The notes: generated by a model from the sequence alone, not told the origin. Positions 1-7,820 are shown, counted from the first letter of the stretch. The stretch is DNA of 9,383 bases from Thermoplasmatales archaeon UBA509 (GCA_002498845.1 DAJC01000004.1:1-9383), one strand, 5' to 3'. Numbers and translations are program-made.

Positions 1-471
1 GTCTGCAGAGACTATGGTTTAATCAAAATGGATTGTTCCTCCTCATGAAGTACTAGAGATGACTGGAATCCCGTGGATTAGGATAACATTCTTCTGCGGT
101 CACTGGGCTACTCTTCATAATACCGTGGTAAACTGGAATCAAGGAACGGTGAACTTGATCTTTTTGGCCCGTCTCAATTGCATCAGTTTTCCGAGCATTC
201 TTTCAATTACAGTGCCTCCGTCAACACATCTGATGTTATCTCCGGGTTTCCTGTTTCCTTAAGAGGTCTGTCCTGATTGAAATACAGGCTGCCCGATAGC
301 AGGTTTCATTGTCATTATTATCTGGATGTTTCCCGCTTGCAGTTTAACCGCATTCCAGGATCGTGGCCTCCATGCTCAAAAAACTGTTAACACTCCTTAA
401 TGACAATATATGCACTGTGGCGTTTTTTCAGTCATTAATTATTTATCCGCTACATCCTTCTGGAGCGACAC
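1..471. other. Gene-poor stretch, possibly decayed
   Basis: I see no gene I can support here. A 67-codon open frame on the plus strand (59-262) has no recognisable motif, no clear ribosome site and an unconvincing composition. On the minus strand, three short stretches without start codons or with early stops lie in different frames between about 60 and 300; one reads GGTVIERMLGKLMQLRRAKK. They could be remnants of a frameshifted gene, but I cannot name a family. The last 40 bases hold the likely promoter of the next gene. Confidence 0.4.
435..446 (+). promoter_or_regulatory. TATA-like box of the surface-protein gene
   Basis: The AT-rich run TTAATTATTTAT is centred about 30 bases before the ATG at 472. 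That spacing suits an archaeal TATA box and a transcript with only a few bases of leader. No strong Shine-Dalgarno sequence precedes the ATG. The call rests on position and composition only. Confidence 0.4.
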
Positions 472-2979
472 ATGGCCATTTTTAAGCACAGTGCCGCACA
501 TCTTGCTGTAGTGATCATACTGATCATTTCAGTCATACCGATTCATTCCGGCAGCTTGCTGAATACAGATAAGGCAAGTCCTTTTCCTGTAATATACAAC
601 ACGAATTACATGGCGGCACATACCACAGGTATGGAGCCAACACGCACAGTTTACTATCTGGGTTCAAACCTGTCGGTTCCTGCCAACAGCACATATACAT
701 TCAATGATTATGGCGTGTTAGCTGAGTCCCTATCATTGCCATCCATAAACATAAGCGTTTACGGCAAATTTGAACTAATAAATTCAACCCTAGGTATACT
801 CAATGCCACCTACAATACTGTGTACGCAATCAATATAATCCTTCACGCCGGTTCGTCATTGCTGATTGACAATTCAACTTTAGATTTTCCCGGTATGCTG
901 GATGCAAACAGATCGAACATTGAAATTGATAATTCGACTATTGAATATCCCTCTGTTAACAATTCAGACCCTCTGGCTTCTAAATATCTGGGAGAGAATT
1001 TTTCCTATTCAACTGTAAGCATCATGAACAGTTCTGTCTCCGGGCTGATCCATCAGCGTGAATCGTATGAATTTCCTGCTGCCCGTATGTTCGTGAATCA
1101 GGCCAACTTCCAGGAGTTTTCGGCCAATGGAACTGTTCCCCTGAAGAACCCCGTAAGCTTCTATTCCAGGGATGTTCTGATGAACGGCATTCATCTGGAT
1201 GTTTCGTATACGGGCACAGGCAACGAATCCAGTGATGATCTGTTACTGGAGGTTGACGGAAACGTTGTGCAGAAATATTTGCTGCCATATGATACTGAAA
1301 ACGCCTCAGAATTGTCTGAAACCATTTACGGAGGCATGTTTGTTCATACAGCCCAGTGGTTCGGCAGCAGGTCTAATTTCAGCCTTGTTCTGCAGGAAAA
1401 CTCACCTTATCCTATTGGAATAACCAATGTAACACTGACGCTGGAATCCAATGACACTGTTCATGCAAAGGGATACAATGCATATGACCTGATGCTTTAC
1501 AGCAGCACAGCTGAAATCATGAACACCTCACTTGCTCTGAATTTCAGGAGCAACACTGTTGGTCTTGGTATTCCCGACTTCATTGCAAACCATATCCTTG
1601 CAACAAATTCCACCATAATCTGGACTGATTCATCAGTCTCCGGCCATAATGATTATAATGCATCACCTTTCCAGCTGAACAACTCCACCGTTTACATGTA
1701 CAGGTTGGCCAGGGTTATACCAGAGAATCATGGGGCGATTGTGAATAATTTCAGGTACTCCATCTCACCGGTGACTCCTCTTCCGTATTCCATGCTGGAT
1801 AACAGGGGCGTAAATATAACGCAGTACAGGTCTCTGTCCAGCAACACATTCATGGCCATCTCTGGAATACAGGTAAACTCCTCATATCTGTACACTGGGG
1901 GATATGAACTGAACTGGGGAACGAATGACACCACAATATCGTTTGAACCCTTTCCTGAACTTCCTTATGGTGCAGCCGGCATAAATCTAAGCGTTCCTGC
2001 CCCTGTTGTTACCTTGAAGATTAGCAAGGCTATGCTGTACAGTGGTAACCTGACGGTAAATATGACATACAGTGCTTATGCCGGACAGGGGCAGTCACTT
2101 AATGGAACCGTGGAGATTCTTGCAGTGGATGAAAACGGTATCATAAATAATGTTTGGCAGGTACCAATTTTCGGTCTGGAGTCCCAGAACATTTCCCTGA
2201 AATATCATATGGGCAACGGTCAGAATCCAGTGCAGATCAGAGGAGAATTTTTGTCGGATCAAATGTATGCAATTTCCGGTTTGTCAGTTGAATCCTCTTC
2301 CATAGATGTTGAGTACCCGGCTAACAGTTCCATCCGGATACAGGTGTCAGTTAATGGATATGAACCTGGTACCATATGGATACTGGAATATGGCGAAAGA
2401 TATTTCATTTCAAATTCCTCGTCACTGAATTTCAACAGTTCGGCAAACCTCACACCCACCATAATACCGCCAGCCGGGTACCGAACCAGCAATGTAGCCA
2501 TATCCTACGAAGCTAACCGTACTGAATTCATTGTTATCAGCTTTTCCGAAATAAAAGAGACTGTCACATTCGTTGAGGATATTGCACTGCCCGGTCGTCA
2601 ATGGTCAGTACTTCTTGCAGGCAGGAACTATTCAACCACTGATTCAATGCTGAACGTGAGCCTGGAGCCGGGTGTCTATAATTATCAGGTTAATGCACCT
2701 GCCGGCATGGCAGTCAGGAATTCGTCCGGCATAGTTAACATAACTGATTCCAATACCACAGTCAGGTTAGCATTCTTCCACAGTTACTCGCTCATCACTT
2801 TTCTGTCCAATGCGGCCAGGCAGACTGTTTTCTACGCCTTCCTTGCAACAGCGGTTGGAATCATGGTAACAGGCTTTTCAATGCGGCAAAAACGCTCATG
2901 GTACATCTGCAGGTCCTGTGGCGTTTCAGTGGAGAAAGGCAGGAAATATTGCGATAAATGTGAAAGGGAGAGAAGATAG
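472..2979 (+). CDS. Secreted, sequon-rich, membrane-anchored surface protein with a C-terminal zinc ribbon
   Basis: This 835-residue protein is not one I recognise as a named family. Residues about 11-25 are strongly hydrophobic (LAVVIILIISVIPI) and look like a signal peptide or signal anchor. Residues about 28-780 are rich in Ser, Thr, Asn and Tyr, contain no cysteine, and carry roughly 40 N-x-S/T sequons by eye. The part around residues 60-200 has repeated short strand-like units with asparagines (IDNSTLDF, IEIDNSTIEY), reminiscent of a beta-helix; later parts look like beta-sandwich modules. A single membrane helix lies at about 785-804, followed by basic residues and a 30-residue tail with two CxxC pairs (Cys813/816 and Cys827/830), a probable zinc ribbon facing the cytosol. 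It is therefore probably an S-layer-associated or other cell-surface glycoprotein. The ATG at 472 is chosen because it gives an intact signal region directly behind a TATA-like box. The next gene begins 33 bases after the stop. Confidence 0.75.
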   Translation: MAIFKHSAAHLAVVIILIISVIPIHSGSLLNTDKASPFPVIYNTNYMAAHTTGMEPTRTVYYLGSNLSVPANSTYTFNDYGVLAESLSLPSINISVYGKFELINSTLGILNATYNTVYAINIILHAGSSLLIDNSTLDFPGMLDANRSNIEIDNSTIEYPSVNNSDPLASKYLGENFSYSTVSIMNSSVSGLIHQRESYEFPAARMFVNQANFQEFSANGTVPLKNPVSFYSRDVLMNGIHLDVSYTGTGNESSDDLLLEVDGNVVQKYLLPYDTENASELSETIYGGMFVHTAQWFGSRSNFSLVLQENSPYPIGITNVTLTLESNDTVHAKGYNAYDLMLYSSTAEIMNTSLALNFRSNTVGLGIPDFIANHILATNSTIIWTDSSVSGHNDYNASPFQLNNSTVYMYRLARVIPENHGAIVNNFRYSISPVTPLPYSMLDNRGVNITQYRSLSSNTFMAISGIQVNSSYLYTGGYELNWGTNDTTISFEPFPELPYGAAGINLSVPAPVVTLKISKAMLYSGNLTVNMTYSAYAGQGQSLNGTVEILAVDENGIINNVWQVPIFGLESQNISLKYHMGNGQNPVQIRGEFLSDQMYAISGLSVESSSIDVEYPANSSIRIQVSVNGYEPGTIWILEYGERYFISNSSSLNFNSSANLTPTIIPPAGYRTSNVAISYEANRTEFIVISFSEIKETVTFVEDIALPGRQWSVLLAGRNYSTTDSMLNVSLEPGVYNYQVNAPAGMAVRNSSGIVNITDSNTTVRLAFFHSYSLITFLSNAARQTVFYAFLATAVGIMVTGFSMRQKRSWYICRSCGVSVEKGRKYCDKCERERR

Positions 2980-3012
2980 AATCAAAGAGGCTTTATCCGG
3001 AAAAGCAATTCT

Positions 3013-3315
3013 ATGTTCATGATAATTGCAGATGTCACATTCTATCCGGTAGGGAAAGGAGAATCAGCCGGGGATACTATCCGCAGGGCCGTAGAAATCA
3101 TGGAAAAGTCAGGAGTACACTGCTATCCAAACAGCATGGCAACAGTCCTGGAAGCAGCCACCCTGGATGAGATATTCAATGCCATAAAGAGTGCTGAAAG
3201 CGAGATACTCAGAAATGGGTTCAAACGGGTGGAGACCATAATAAAGATAGACCACAGGACGGATAAGGAAAACACGGTGAAGCACAAACTGGATCGCATA
3301 GGGGTTTCCCACTGA
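3013..3315 (+). CDS. MTH1187 family thiamine-binding protein
   Basis: This small cytosolic protein (100 residues) matches the MTH1187/YkoF-like thiamine-binding family (formerly DUF77), an alpha/beta ferredoxin-like fold whose members bind thiamine; a precise physiological role is not settled. Family marks are the opening MIIADVTFYPVGKGES, the central MATVLEA segment followed by an amphipathic helix, and the C-terminal signature VETIIKIDHRTDKENT. Length is normal for the family. The frame opens at ATG 3013 (M-F-M), but the second ATG at 3019 gives the usual family N-terminus and lies about 25 bases after a TATA-like TTTATC (2992-2997), so it may be the true start. The stop codon overlaps the start of the HAD phosphatase gene (TGATG), which implies one transcript and coupled translation. 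A link to thiamine metabolism is family knowledge; a functional link to the phosphatase is inference. Confidence 0.85.
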   Translation: MFMIIADVTFYPVGKGESAGDTIRRAVEIMEKSGVHCYPNSMATVLEAATLDEIFNAIKSAESEILRNGFKRVETIIKIDHRTDKENTVKHKLDRIGVSH

Positions 3316-3785
3316 TGGAAGCAGGTTTCCTGAGGCCTGCCCTGTTCATAGATCGTGATGGTACAATCAACAGGGACTGTCCTTACTGCCACGATCCAGC
3401 GCAGCTGCACGTTTTCAGAAATGCCGTCCGTGTCATGAAACACTATCAGCAGAGAGGTTTCTTTATTATCATTATAACCAACCAGTCCGGCGTGAATCGA
3501 GGTTATTTCACTGAAGATGATCTGGGGAGATTCAACACAGCCCTCATAAAGCGCCTGGCACACATGGGTGTCAGAATAGATGCCATTTACTACTGCCCGC
3601 ACAGGCCAGATGAGGGATGCAGATGCAGGAAGCCAGGGACAGGGCTCATAGAAAAGGCAATGCAGGATTTTCCAATAGATCTGGAGCATTCAGTGATGGT
3701 GGGCGATAGGGATGATGTGGATGGGGAAATGGCAAGGCGCCTCGGGATCGAATTTCTGGACATTTCACGTGCCAAACTGTTCTGA
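3315..3785 (+). CDS. HAD-superfamily phosphatase, GmhB/HisB-N type (D,D-heptose 1,7-bisphosphate or histidinol phosphatase-like)
   Basis: This 156-residue protein belongs to the HAD IIIA phosphatases. Visible motifs are the nucleophile motif FIDRDGTINRD (Asp13 and Asp15), motif II TNQSGV (55-60), the zinc-loop residues Cys94, His96, Cys102 and Cys104 in CPHRPDEGCRCRKP, and the Mg-binding segment MVGDRDDVDGE (Asp131, Asp133/134). GmhB removes the 7-phosphate from D-glycero-D-manno-heptose 1,7-bisphosphate on the way to nucleotide-activated heptose; the HisB N-domain removes phosphate from histidinol phosphate. The zinc loop is short (five residues between His and Cys), as in HisB and short-loop GmhB proteins, so the substrate cannot be fixed from sequence. 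No histidine-pathway gene is nearby, while surface-glycan genes may be, which leans towards heptose or another sugar phosphate. The ATG overlaps the stop of the thiamine-binding gene by one base, so the two are probably made from one mRNA. Confidence 0.85.
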   Translation: MEAGFLRPALFIDRDGTINRDCPYCHDPAQLHVFRNAVRVMKHYQQRGFFIIIITNQSGVNRGYFTEDDLGRFNTALIKRLAHMGVRIDAIYYCPHRPDEGCRCRKPGTGLIEKAMQDFPIDLEHSVMVGDRDDVDGEMARRLGIEFLDISRAKLF

Positions 3786-3863
3786 GAGAGGCTTAACGTG
3801 ATCAATTTTGCCAGATATTATGTGATGAAATAGAAAGAATTTATGGTCTGTCATTGAATTATG

Positions 3864-3872
3864 TCTGTATAG
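3864..3872 (+). promoter_or_regulatory. TCTGTATAG motif, candidate MarR site upstream of the exporter
   Basis: The nine bases TCTGTATAG lie 15 bases before the TATA-like box of the exporter-marR operon. The same nine bases occur again at 6208-6216, inside a perfect inverted repeat ahead of the flippase gene. Here the flanks are less symmetric (TATAGTTTATA follows). MarR-type regulators commonly bind inverted repeats near their own operon promoter, so this could be an operator, but the evidence is only the shared motif and its position. Confidence 0.3.
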
Positions 3873-3887
3873 TTTATAGGTAAAGGA

Positions 3888-3895
3888 TTTATATC
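3888..3895 (+). promoter_or_regulatory. TATA-like box of the exporter-marR operon
   Basis: TTTATATC is centred about 25 bases before the ATG at 3916, with a purine-rich GTAAAGGA just upstream that fits a BRE position. This spacing predicts transcription starting at or very near the ATG, that is, a leaderless mRNA, which agrees with the absence of a convincing Shine-Dalgarno sequence before 3916. Confidence 0.6.
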
Positions 3896-3915
3896 TGAAG
3901 GTAATTTCACGGAAT

Positions 3916-5703
3916 ATGGTAAAATATAAGTGGGTTGCGCTTTCCAACACCACAATGGGTGTTTTGATGGCCACCATTAACGGCACCATCACCCTCATAT
4001 CATTACCTGCAATATTCAAGGGAATACATCTGAGCCCATTTGCCTCGGGGTCTTTCATTTATCTGCTGTGGATCCTCATGGGATTCAACATTGTCACAGC
4101 AGTTCTTCTGGTGACATTTGGAAGACTCTCAGATATTTTCGGCAGGGTCAGGTTATTCAATTTTGGTTTTGCAATATTCACGGCCGGTTCGGTTCTGCTC
4201 TACCTTACGCCAGGTACCGGCGTGGCGGCAGCCCAGTATCTTGTTGCAATGAGGATAGTGCAGGGAGTCGGTGCGGCTTTCCTGTTTTCGAACAGCTCCG
4301 CAATAATCACGGATGCATTTCCTGTCAATGAGAGGGGAAAGGCACTTGGTATCAATCAGGTGGCTGCGCTGGGTGGATCGTTCATTGGGCTGATACTTGG
4401 CGGAGTGCTCTCCGTTATCAACTGGAGGTACATATTCCTTGTAAGCGTTCCAGTTGGGTTGTTCGGGACAATCTGGAGCATGGCTAAGCTCAAGGACACC
4501 GCAATGAAGGAGACCGGCCAGAGAATAGACTACGCCGGAAATATCACATTCGGCGCAGGCATCACCATTCTGCTTGTAGCTGTGACATACGGTCTCCTTC
4601 CATATGGGAAGGACACAACCGGCTGGTCAAATCCGCTTGTCATTGCATCGCTGGTGGTCAGTGTGGCACTGCTTGTTGCGTTTCCCTTCATTGAAAGAAG
4701 GGTCAGGCAGCCCATGTTCAGGCTCTCTCTTTTCAGGAGCAGGGCATTTTCTGCCGGTAATTTTGCATCGCTTCTTTCCGCTGTTGGAAGAGGTGGTGTC
4801 ATGATCATGCTGGTCATACTTCTACAGGGAATCTGGCTACCGCTTCACGGGTACTCCTATGCATCCACGCCATTCTGGGCCGGGATAGCCATGCTTCCAA
4901 TGACTGCCGGATTTATGATAATGGGGCCTTTATCAGGCGCAATTTCTGACAAGCATGGGGCAAGAGTCCTTGCCACTGCGGGTATGTTCATAGTGGGAAT
5001 CATGTTCTTTGTGCTGTCCACAATGCCCTACAATTTCAACTATGTGGAATTCGGGATAGCTCTGTTCATAATGGGAATGGGAAATGGAATGTTTGCTGCC
5101 CCAAATACGGCCGCCATAATGAATTCAGTTCCAGCTGAATCAAGGGGGGCCGCCTCCGGCATGATGACCACACTCCGGAATGCAGGTCAGACGGCAAGCA
5201 TGGGGATGTTCTTCACAATAGTGATAGTTGCTTTGGCAGCTGGCATGGGTGCGTCGTTCACCAATGCTCTGTCATCCCTTGGCGTGTCAAATGCGGCCTA
5301 TTATGGCTCAATTCTGGGCAAAGAGCCCCCCACCATAGCCCTCTTCTCAGCTTTCCTTGGAGAAAATCCAATGCAGACAATAATATCTGCTAGTCCCATC
5401 CTTGCGAGCGGCCTTCACAGCTATACTTCAGTACTGTATGGAAAGTACTGGTTCCCCAGTGCTCTGGCTCCAGCATTCATAGGTGCACTTAGAGATGCAT
5501 TCTACGTTGGAATGTCCTTGTCCTTCGTTGCTGCGGTTGTGTCCCTGCTTAGGGGAAAGAAATATGTGGATGAAGGGGCGCATTATGTTTCCGATGACCG
5601 TGGAAATGGCCCCTCTGCTTCATCCGGAACAGTTCAGGTACAACCCCGTGATGATGGGATTTCAGGTGGGCCGACAATAAAGTCGTCAAACATGAGGAGG
5701 TAA
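3916..5703 (+). CDS. MFS transporter, DHA2 (14-helix drug:H+ antiporter) type
   Basis: This is a 595-residue integral membrane protein of the major facilitator superfamily, probably exporting a small toxic compound in exchange for protons. Motif A is clear after helix 2 ([11 protein letters not shown], about residues 69-79) and is echoed in the second half ([15 protein letters not shown], about 336-350). An antiporter-type motif C lies in helix 5 ([13 protein letters not shown], about 152-164). The number of hydrophobic segments and the length fit the 14-helix DHA2 group (EmrB/QacA-like). Helix 1 reads [11 protein letters not shown], where many DHA2 proteins have an aspartate at the place of Asn22. 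A loop of about 75 residues between the last two helices (about 445-520) is long, and a polar tail of about 50 residues ends the protein. The ATG at 3916 follows a TATA-like box at leaderless spacing. The marR gene five bases downstream suggests substrate-responsive control. Confidence 0.88.
   Translation: MVKYKWVALSNTTMGVLMATINGTITLISLPAIFKGIHLSPFASGSFIYLLWILMGFNIVTAVLLVTFGRLSDIFGRVRLFNFGFAIFTAGSVLLYLTPGTGVAAAQYLVAMRIVQGVGAAFLFSNSSAIITDAFPVNERGKALGINQVAALGGSFIGLILGGVLSVINWRYIFLVSVPVGLFGTIWSMAKLKDTAMKETGQRIDYAGNITFGAGITILLVAVTYGLLPYGKDTTGWSNPLVIASLVVSVALLVAFPFIERRVRQPMFRLSLFRSRAFSAGNFASLLSAVGRGGVMIMLVILLQGIWLPLHGYSYASTPFWAGIAMLPMTAGFMIMGPLSGAISDKHGARVLATAGMFIVGIMFFVLSTMPYNFNYVEFGIALFIMGMGNGMFAAPNTAAIMNSVPAESRGAASGMMTTLRNAGQTASMGMFFTIVIVALAAGMGASFTNALSSLGVSNAAYYGSILGKEPPTIALFSAFLGENPMQTIISASPILASGLHSYTSVLYGKYWFPSALAPAFIGALRDAFYVGMSLSFVAAVVSLLRGKKYVDEGAHYVSDDRGNGPSASSGTVQVQPRDDGISGGPTIKSSNMRR
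5694..5701 (+). promoter_or_regulatory. Strong Shine-Dalgarno site for marR, overlapping the exporter stop
   Basis: GAGGAGGT ends seven bases before the ATG at 5709 and runs into the TAA stop of the exporter (5701-5703). It is the clearest ribosome site in the window and marks marR as an internal gene of the operon, in contrast to operon-leading genes here that appear leaderless. It fixes the marR start. Confidence 0.75.
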
Positions 5704-5708
5704 TTAAA

Positions 5709-6194
5709 ATGGATGAAGAAAGAAAGCAGTCAAGTCTTGAGCTATGGAGGCTAATAACCTCAATAAACAAAACATGGTCAAGGCAGGTTGAGAAGAGGCT
5801 CTCCGACAATGGACTGTCAATAATGGAGTTCAGGATTCTAAAAACCCTCAATAACCAGGGGCCACAACCCATGATAAGGCTGGCCGAAGCCAACATGATC
5901 ACTCAGGGGTGGGTCACAAATATTGTTGACAAACTGGAGGAAAAGGGATTGGTTCACCGCCTGAGGAGCCAGGACGACAGGAGGGTTATCAATATCGTGA
6001 CCACGGACCGTGGTAGCTCTTTTTACAGGGAAATCAAGGATCTGCATGAGAAATTCATCATAGATACACTGGATTTTCTCTCTCCGGAAGAAATGAACAA
6101 CGTGAAGTGTATACTCACACGGGTTGAGGAGCAGCTCACATCCAGTGTTTCACGGCAGTCACCAGTCGCCGTGGCGGACACAGATCCAAAATAG
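5709..6194 (+). CDS. MarR-family transcriptional regulator
   Basis: This 161-residue protein has the MarR winged-helix layout: N-terminal dimerisation helix (about 8-35), a helix-turn-helix with recognition helix in the segment ITQGWVTNIVDKLEEKG (about 64-80), the wing signature DDRRVINIVTTDRG (89-102) with the typical D-x-R and T-x-x-G, and C-terminal dimerisation helices (about 104-148). Length is normal for the family. MarR proteins are dimeric DNA-binding repressors, often released by small aromatic ligands or oxidants, and often control an adjacent efflux pump. Here the gene sits five bases after the DHA2 exporter, so repression of that operon is the simplest role. A perfect inverted repeat just after this gene and a shared motif upstream of the operon are candidate binding sites. 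The ligand cannot be told from sequence. The last 20 residues look disordered. Confidence 0.88.
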   Translation: MDEERKQSSLELWRLITSINKTWSRQVEKRLSDNGLSIMEFRILKTLNNQGPQPMIRLAEANMITQGWVTNIVDKLEEKGLVHRLRSQDDRRVINIVTTDRGSSFYREIKDLHEKFIIDTLDFLSPEEMNNVKCILTRVEEQLTSSVSRQSPVAVADTDPK

Positions 6195-6202
6195 TTGCAG
6201 TC

Positions 6203-6222
6203 ACCAATCTGTATAGATTGGT
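6203..6222. repeat. Perfect inverted repeat, candidate operator or hairpin
   Basis: ACCAATCTGTATAGATTGGT has two perfect 8-base arms around GTAT. It lies 8 bases after the marR stop and about 13-15 bases before the TATA-like stretch of the flippase gene. It could be a MarR-type operator controlling the flippase, or a hairpin in the marR 3' end. There is no T-run directly after it, which speaks against a simple hairpin-plus-T terminator. The inner bases TCTGTATAG repeat a motif upstream of the exporter. Confidence 0.55.
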
Positions 6223-6242
6223 CATTAAGAGAGGTTTTAATG
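6223..6242. repeat. Second inverted repeat overlapping the flippase TATA-like region
   Basis: CATTAA (6223-6228) and TTAATG (6237-6242) form a six-base inverted repeat with an eight-base spacer, directly abutting the previous repeat. Its right half contains TTTTAAT, centred about 26 bases before the GTG at 6265, where a TATA box for a leaderless flippase transcript would be. A protein bound here would be expected to block transcription initiation; this is inference. Confidence 0.4.
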
Positions 6243-6264
6243 ATCAGTTTGGATTAGGGAGAAA

Positions 6265-7815
6265 GTGTTCGCCCAGAGATCTCCAGTCCTGATCATCCAG
6301 AATGTCCTCAGTGCCATCCTGGGTTTCGTAGGCTTATTCTTCATACTGCGTTACATTGGTACCACAGACTGGGGATTTGTAGCCTTCGGTATTGGATTTG
6401 TGGGGATATTTTCACTGATCGGAGATCTGGGGTATTCCACAGCACACACAATAAAGATATCCGCTGGCGAGGACATAGCAACGTGCAACGGCACATACCT
6501 CACTATCAAGGTTGCCCTCGGTCTTTTATTCGTGGTACTTGTGGTGGCAGCACTTGAGTTCTGGACTATTGTTCTCCACAGGGGGTTCCAGTCTCCAATA
6601 GAGTACTGGATCATACTTGCCCTCATACCGTACTTCTTTTTCCAGAATCTCACTGGGTTTCCAAATGCTTATTTCAGGGCAACCCTGAAATCTGTAAGGA
6701 CGTCAATTCCTCCTCTGGTGGAAGCTGTATTCAGAAACTCCGTTTTCATATTTCTGGCCCTTATAGTGAAATATTCAGGTAGTGGCGGATACATGGATGC
6801 ACTTTACCTGTCATCAACATACAGTGTTTCGTATTCCATATACTTCATAGTTGGTCTTGTGCTGGGCAGGCCATGGAAGATTTCAAGGCCAACAAGAACA
6901 ATGTTCAGGGCTTATACATTTATTGCACTTCCACTGATGCTGGTCACTTCAGTGGGTACAATCAGCGGAAATATTGATAAAGTTGTAATCCAGCTATTCT
7001 GGCATGCTGATGCGACCGGTGCATTCTATACAAGCCAGACAATTGCAGCAATAATCACAACCCTTAGCGGTTCAATGTCCACATTCTTCGTTCCGCTGCT
7101 GATCAAATACCAGAAATTTCATGGCAAGAGTGTTCACAACCAGTCCATACATGAATTTGAGAGGCTTATCTCACTTTATACCCTCCCGCTTGTGGTACCA
7201 CTTTCTATCCTTTCGCTGTACGTAATGAATATATTTACTGCCGGATACATTGAATTCAGCCTGATGCTATCTCTGCTTTCCTGGCGGGCATATTTCAGTG
7301 CAATAAACACCCCATACAGTTCTTCAATCGTAAGCAGATCAAGAACCATGACCATTGCCAAGATTGATACTACGCTTGTGTTCCTGAATATATTCCTTAT
7401 CCTGATACTTGTGCCACCCAAGATATTCAATATATCGTTCTTTTCGCTAGGTGCCTATGGTGCCGCTTATGCTATGCTTGTGGGAGGCATAATCTCAGCA
7501 GTTGTGTACCGGATTGTTGTAATAAAGATGGAAGGCATTAAGGCAAACTACGGTATATTTCGTCAGGTATTGCCAGCTGGAGTTCAGGCGGGCTTTCTTT
7601 TCTGGATTCAGACTATTATTGTGCCAAAGGACATTCTTGTGCTGATTCCGGTAACACTTGCTTCCATTATCATATACTTCATTGTTGCTATACTGATGAA
7701 GGAAACGACCCTGGATGAAATCAGGAGAATTATTTACAATTTCAGTCCTTTTGCTGTGAAAAAGAGATTCGAAGAAGAAGATACAGATACTGATGAAAAG
7801 ATAATGGGCAGTTAA
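6265..7815 (+). CDS. Polysaccharide/oligosaccharide flippase (Wzx-like, MOP superfamily)
   Basis: This 516-residue protein has about 12-14 hydrophobic helices spread over its length and short polar loops, as in the Wzx/RfbX polysaccharide-export branch of the MOP superfamily. The opening IQNVLSAILGFVGLFFILR, followed by IGTTDWGFVAFGIGFVGIF and DLGYSTAH, is typical of the N-terminal flippase domain. Such proteins move lipid-linked oligosaccharides across the membrane for surface polysaccharide or protein N-glycosylation. The tail (about 497-516) is charged and acidic (RFEEEDTDTDEK). The start is GTG at 6265: an in-frame TGA lies at 6241-6243, there is no ATG between, and a short AGGGAG lies just ahead. 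A TATA-like stretch about 26 bases upstream suggests its own, perhaps leaderless, transcript. Context with the sequon-rich surface protein suggests glycan assembly, but no glycosyltransferase is in the window, so the substrate is unknown. Confidence 0.82.
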   Translation: MFAQRSPVLIIQNVLSAILGFVGLFFILRYIGTTDWGFVAFGIGFVGIFSLIGDLGYSTAHTIKISAGEDIATCNGTYLTIKVALGLLFVVLVVAALEFWTIVLHRGFQSPIEYWIILALIPYFFFQNLTGFPNAYFRATLKSVRTSIPPLVEAVFRNSVFIFLALIVKYSGSGGYMDALYLSSTYSVSYSIYFIVGLVLGRPWKISRPTRTMFRAYTFIALPLMLVTSVGTISGNIDKVVIQLFWHADATGAFYTSQTIAAIITTLSGSMSTFFVPLLIKYQKFHGKSVHNQSIHEFERLISLYTLPLVVPLSILSLYVMNIFTAGYIEFSLMLSLLSWRAYFSAINTPYSSSIVSRSRTMTIAKIDTTLVFLNIFLILILVPPKIFNISFFSLGAYGAAYAMLVGGIISAVVYRIVVIKMEGIKANYGIFRQVLPAGVQAGFLFWIQTIIVPKDILVLIPVTLASIIIYFIVAILMKETTLDEIRRIIYNFSPFAVKKRFEEEDTDTDEKIMGS

Positions 7816-7820
7816 ACTCT

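Noticed and set aside
59..262. 67-codon plus-strand open frame at the left edge
   Set aside because: No ribosome site, promoter or motif; its composition does not resemble the neighbouring proteins. Kept only as part of the gene-poor region.
3123..3689. 188-codon minus-strand open frame across the thiamine-binding and HAD genes
   Set aside because: It is the shadow of two well-supported plus-strand genes, has a low-complexity hydrophobic and cysteine-rich composition, and shows no family motif.
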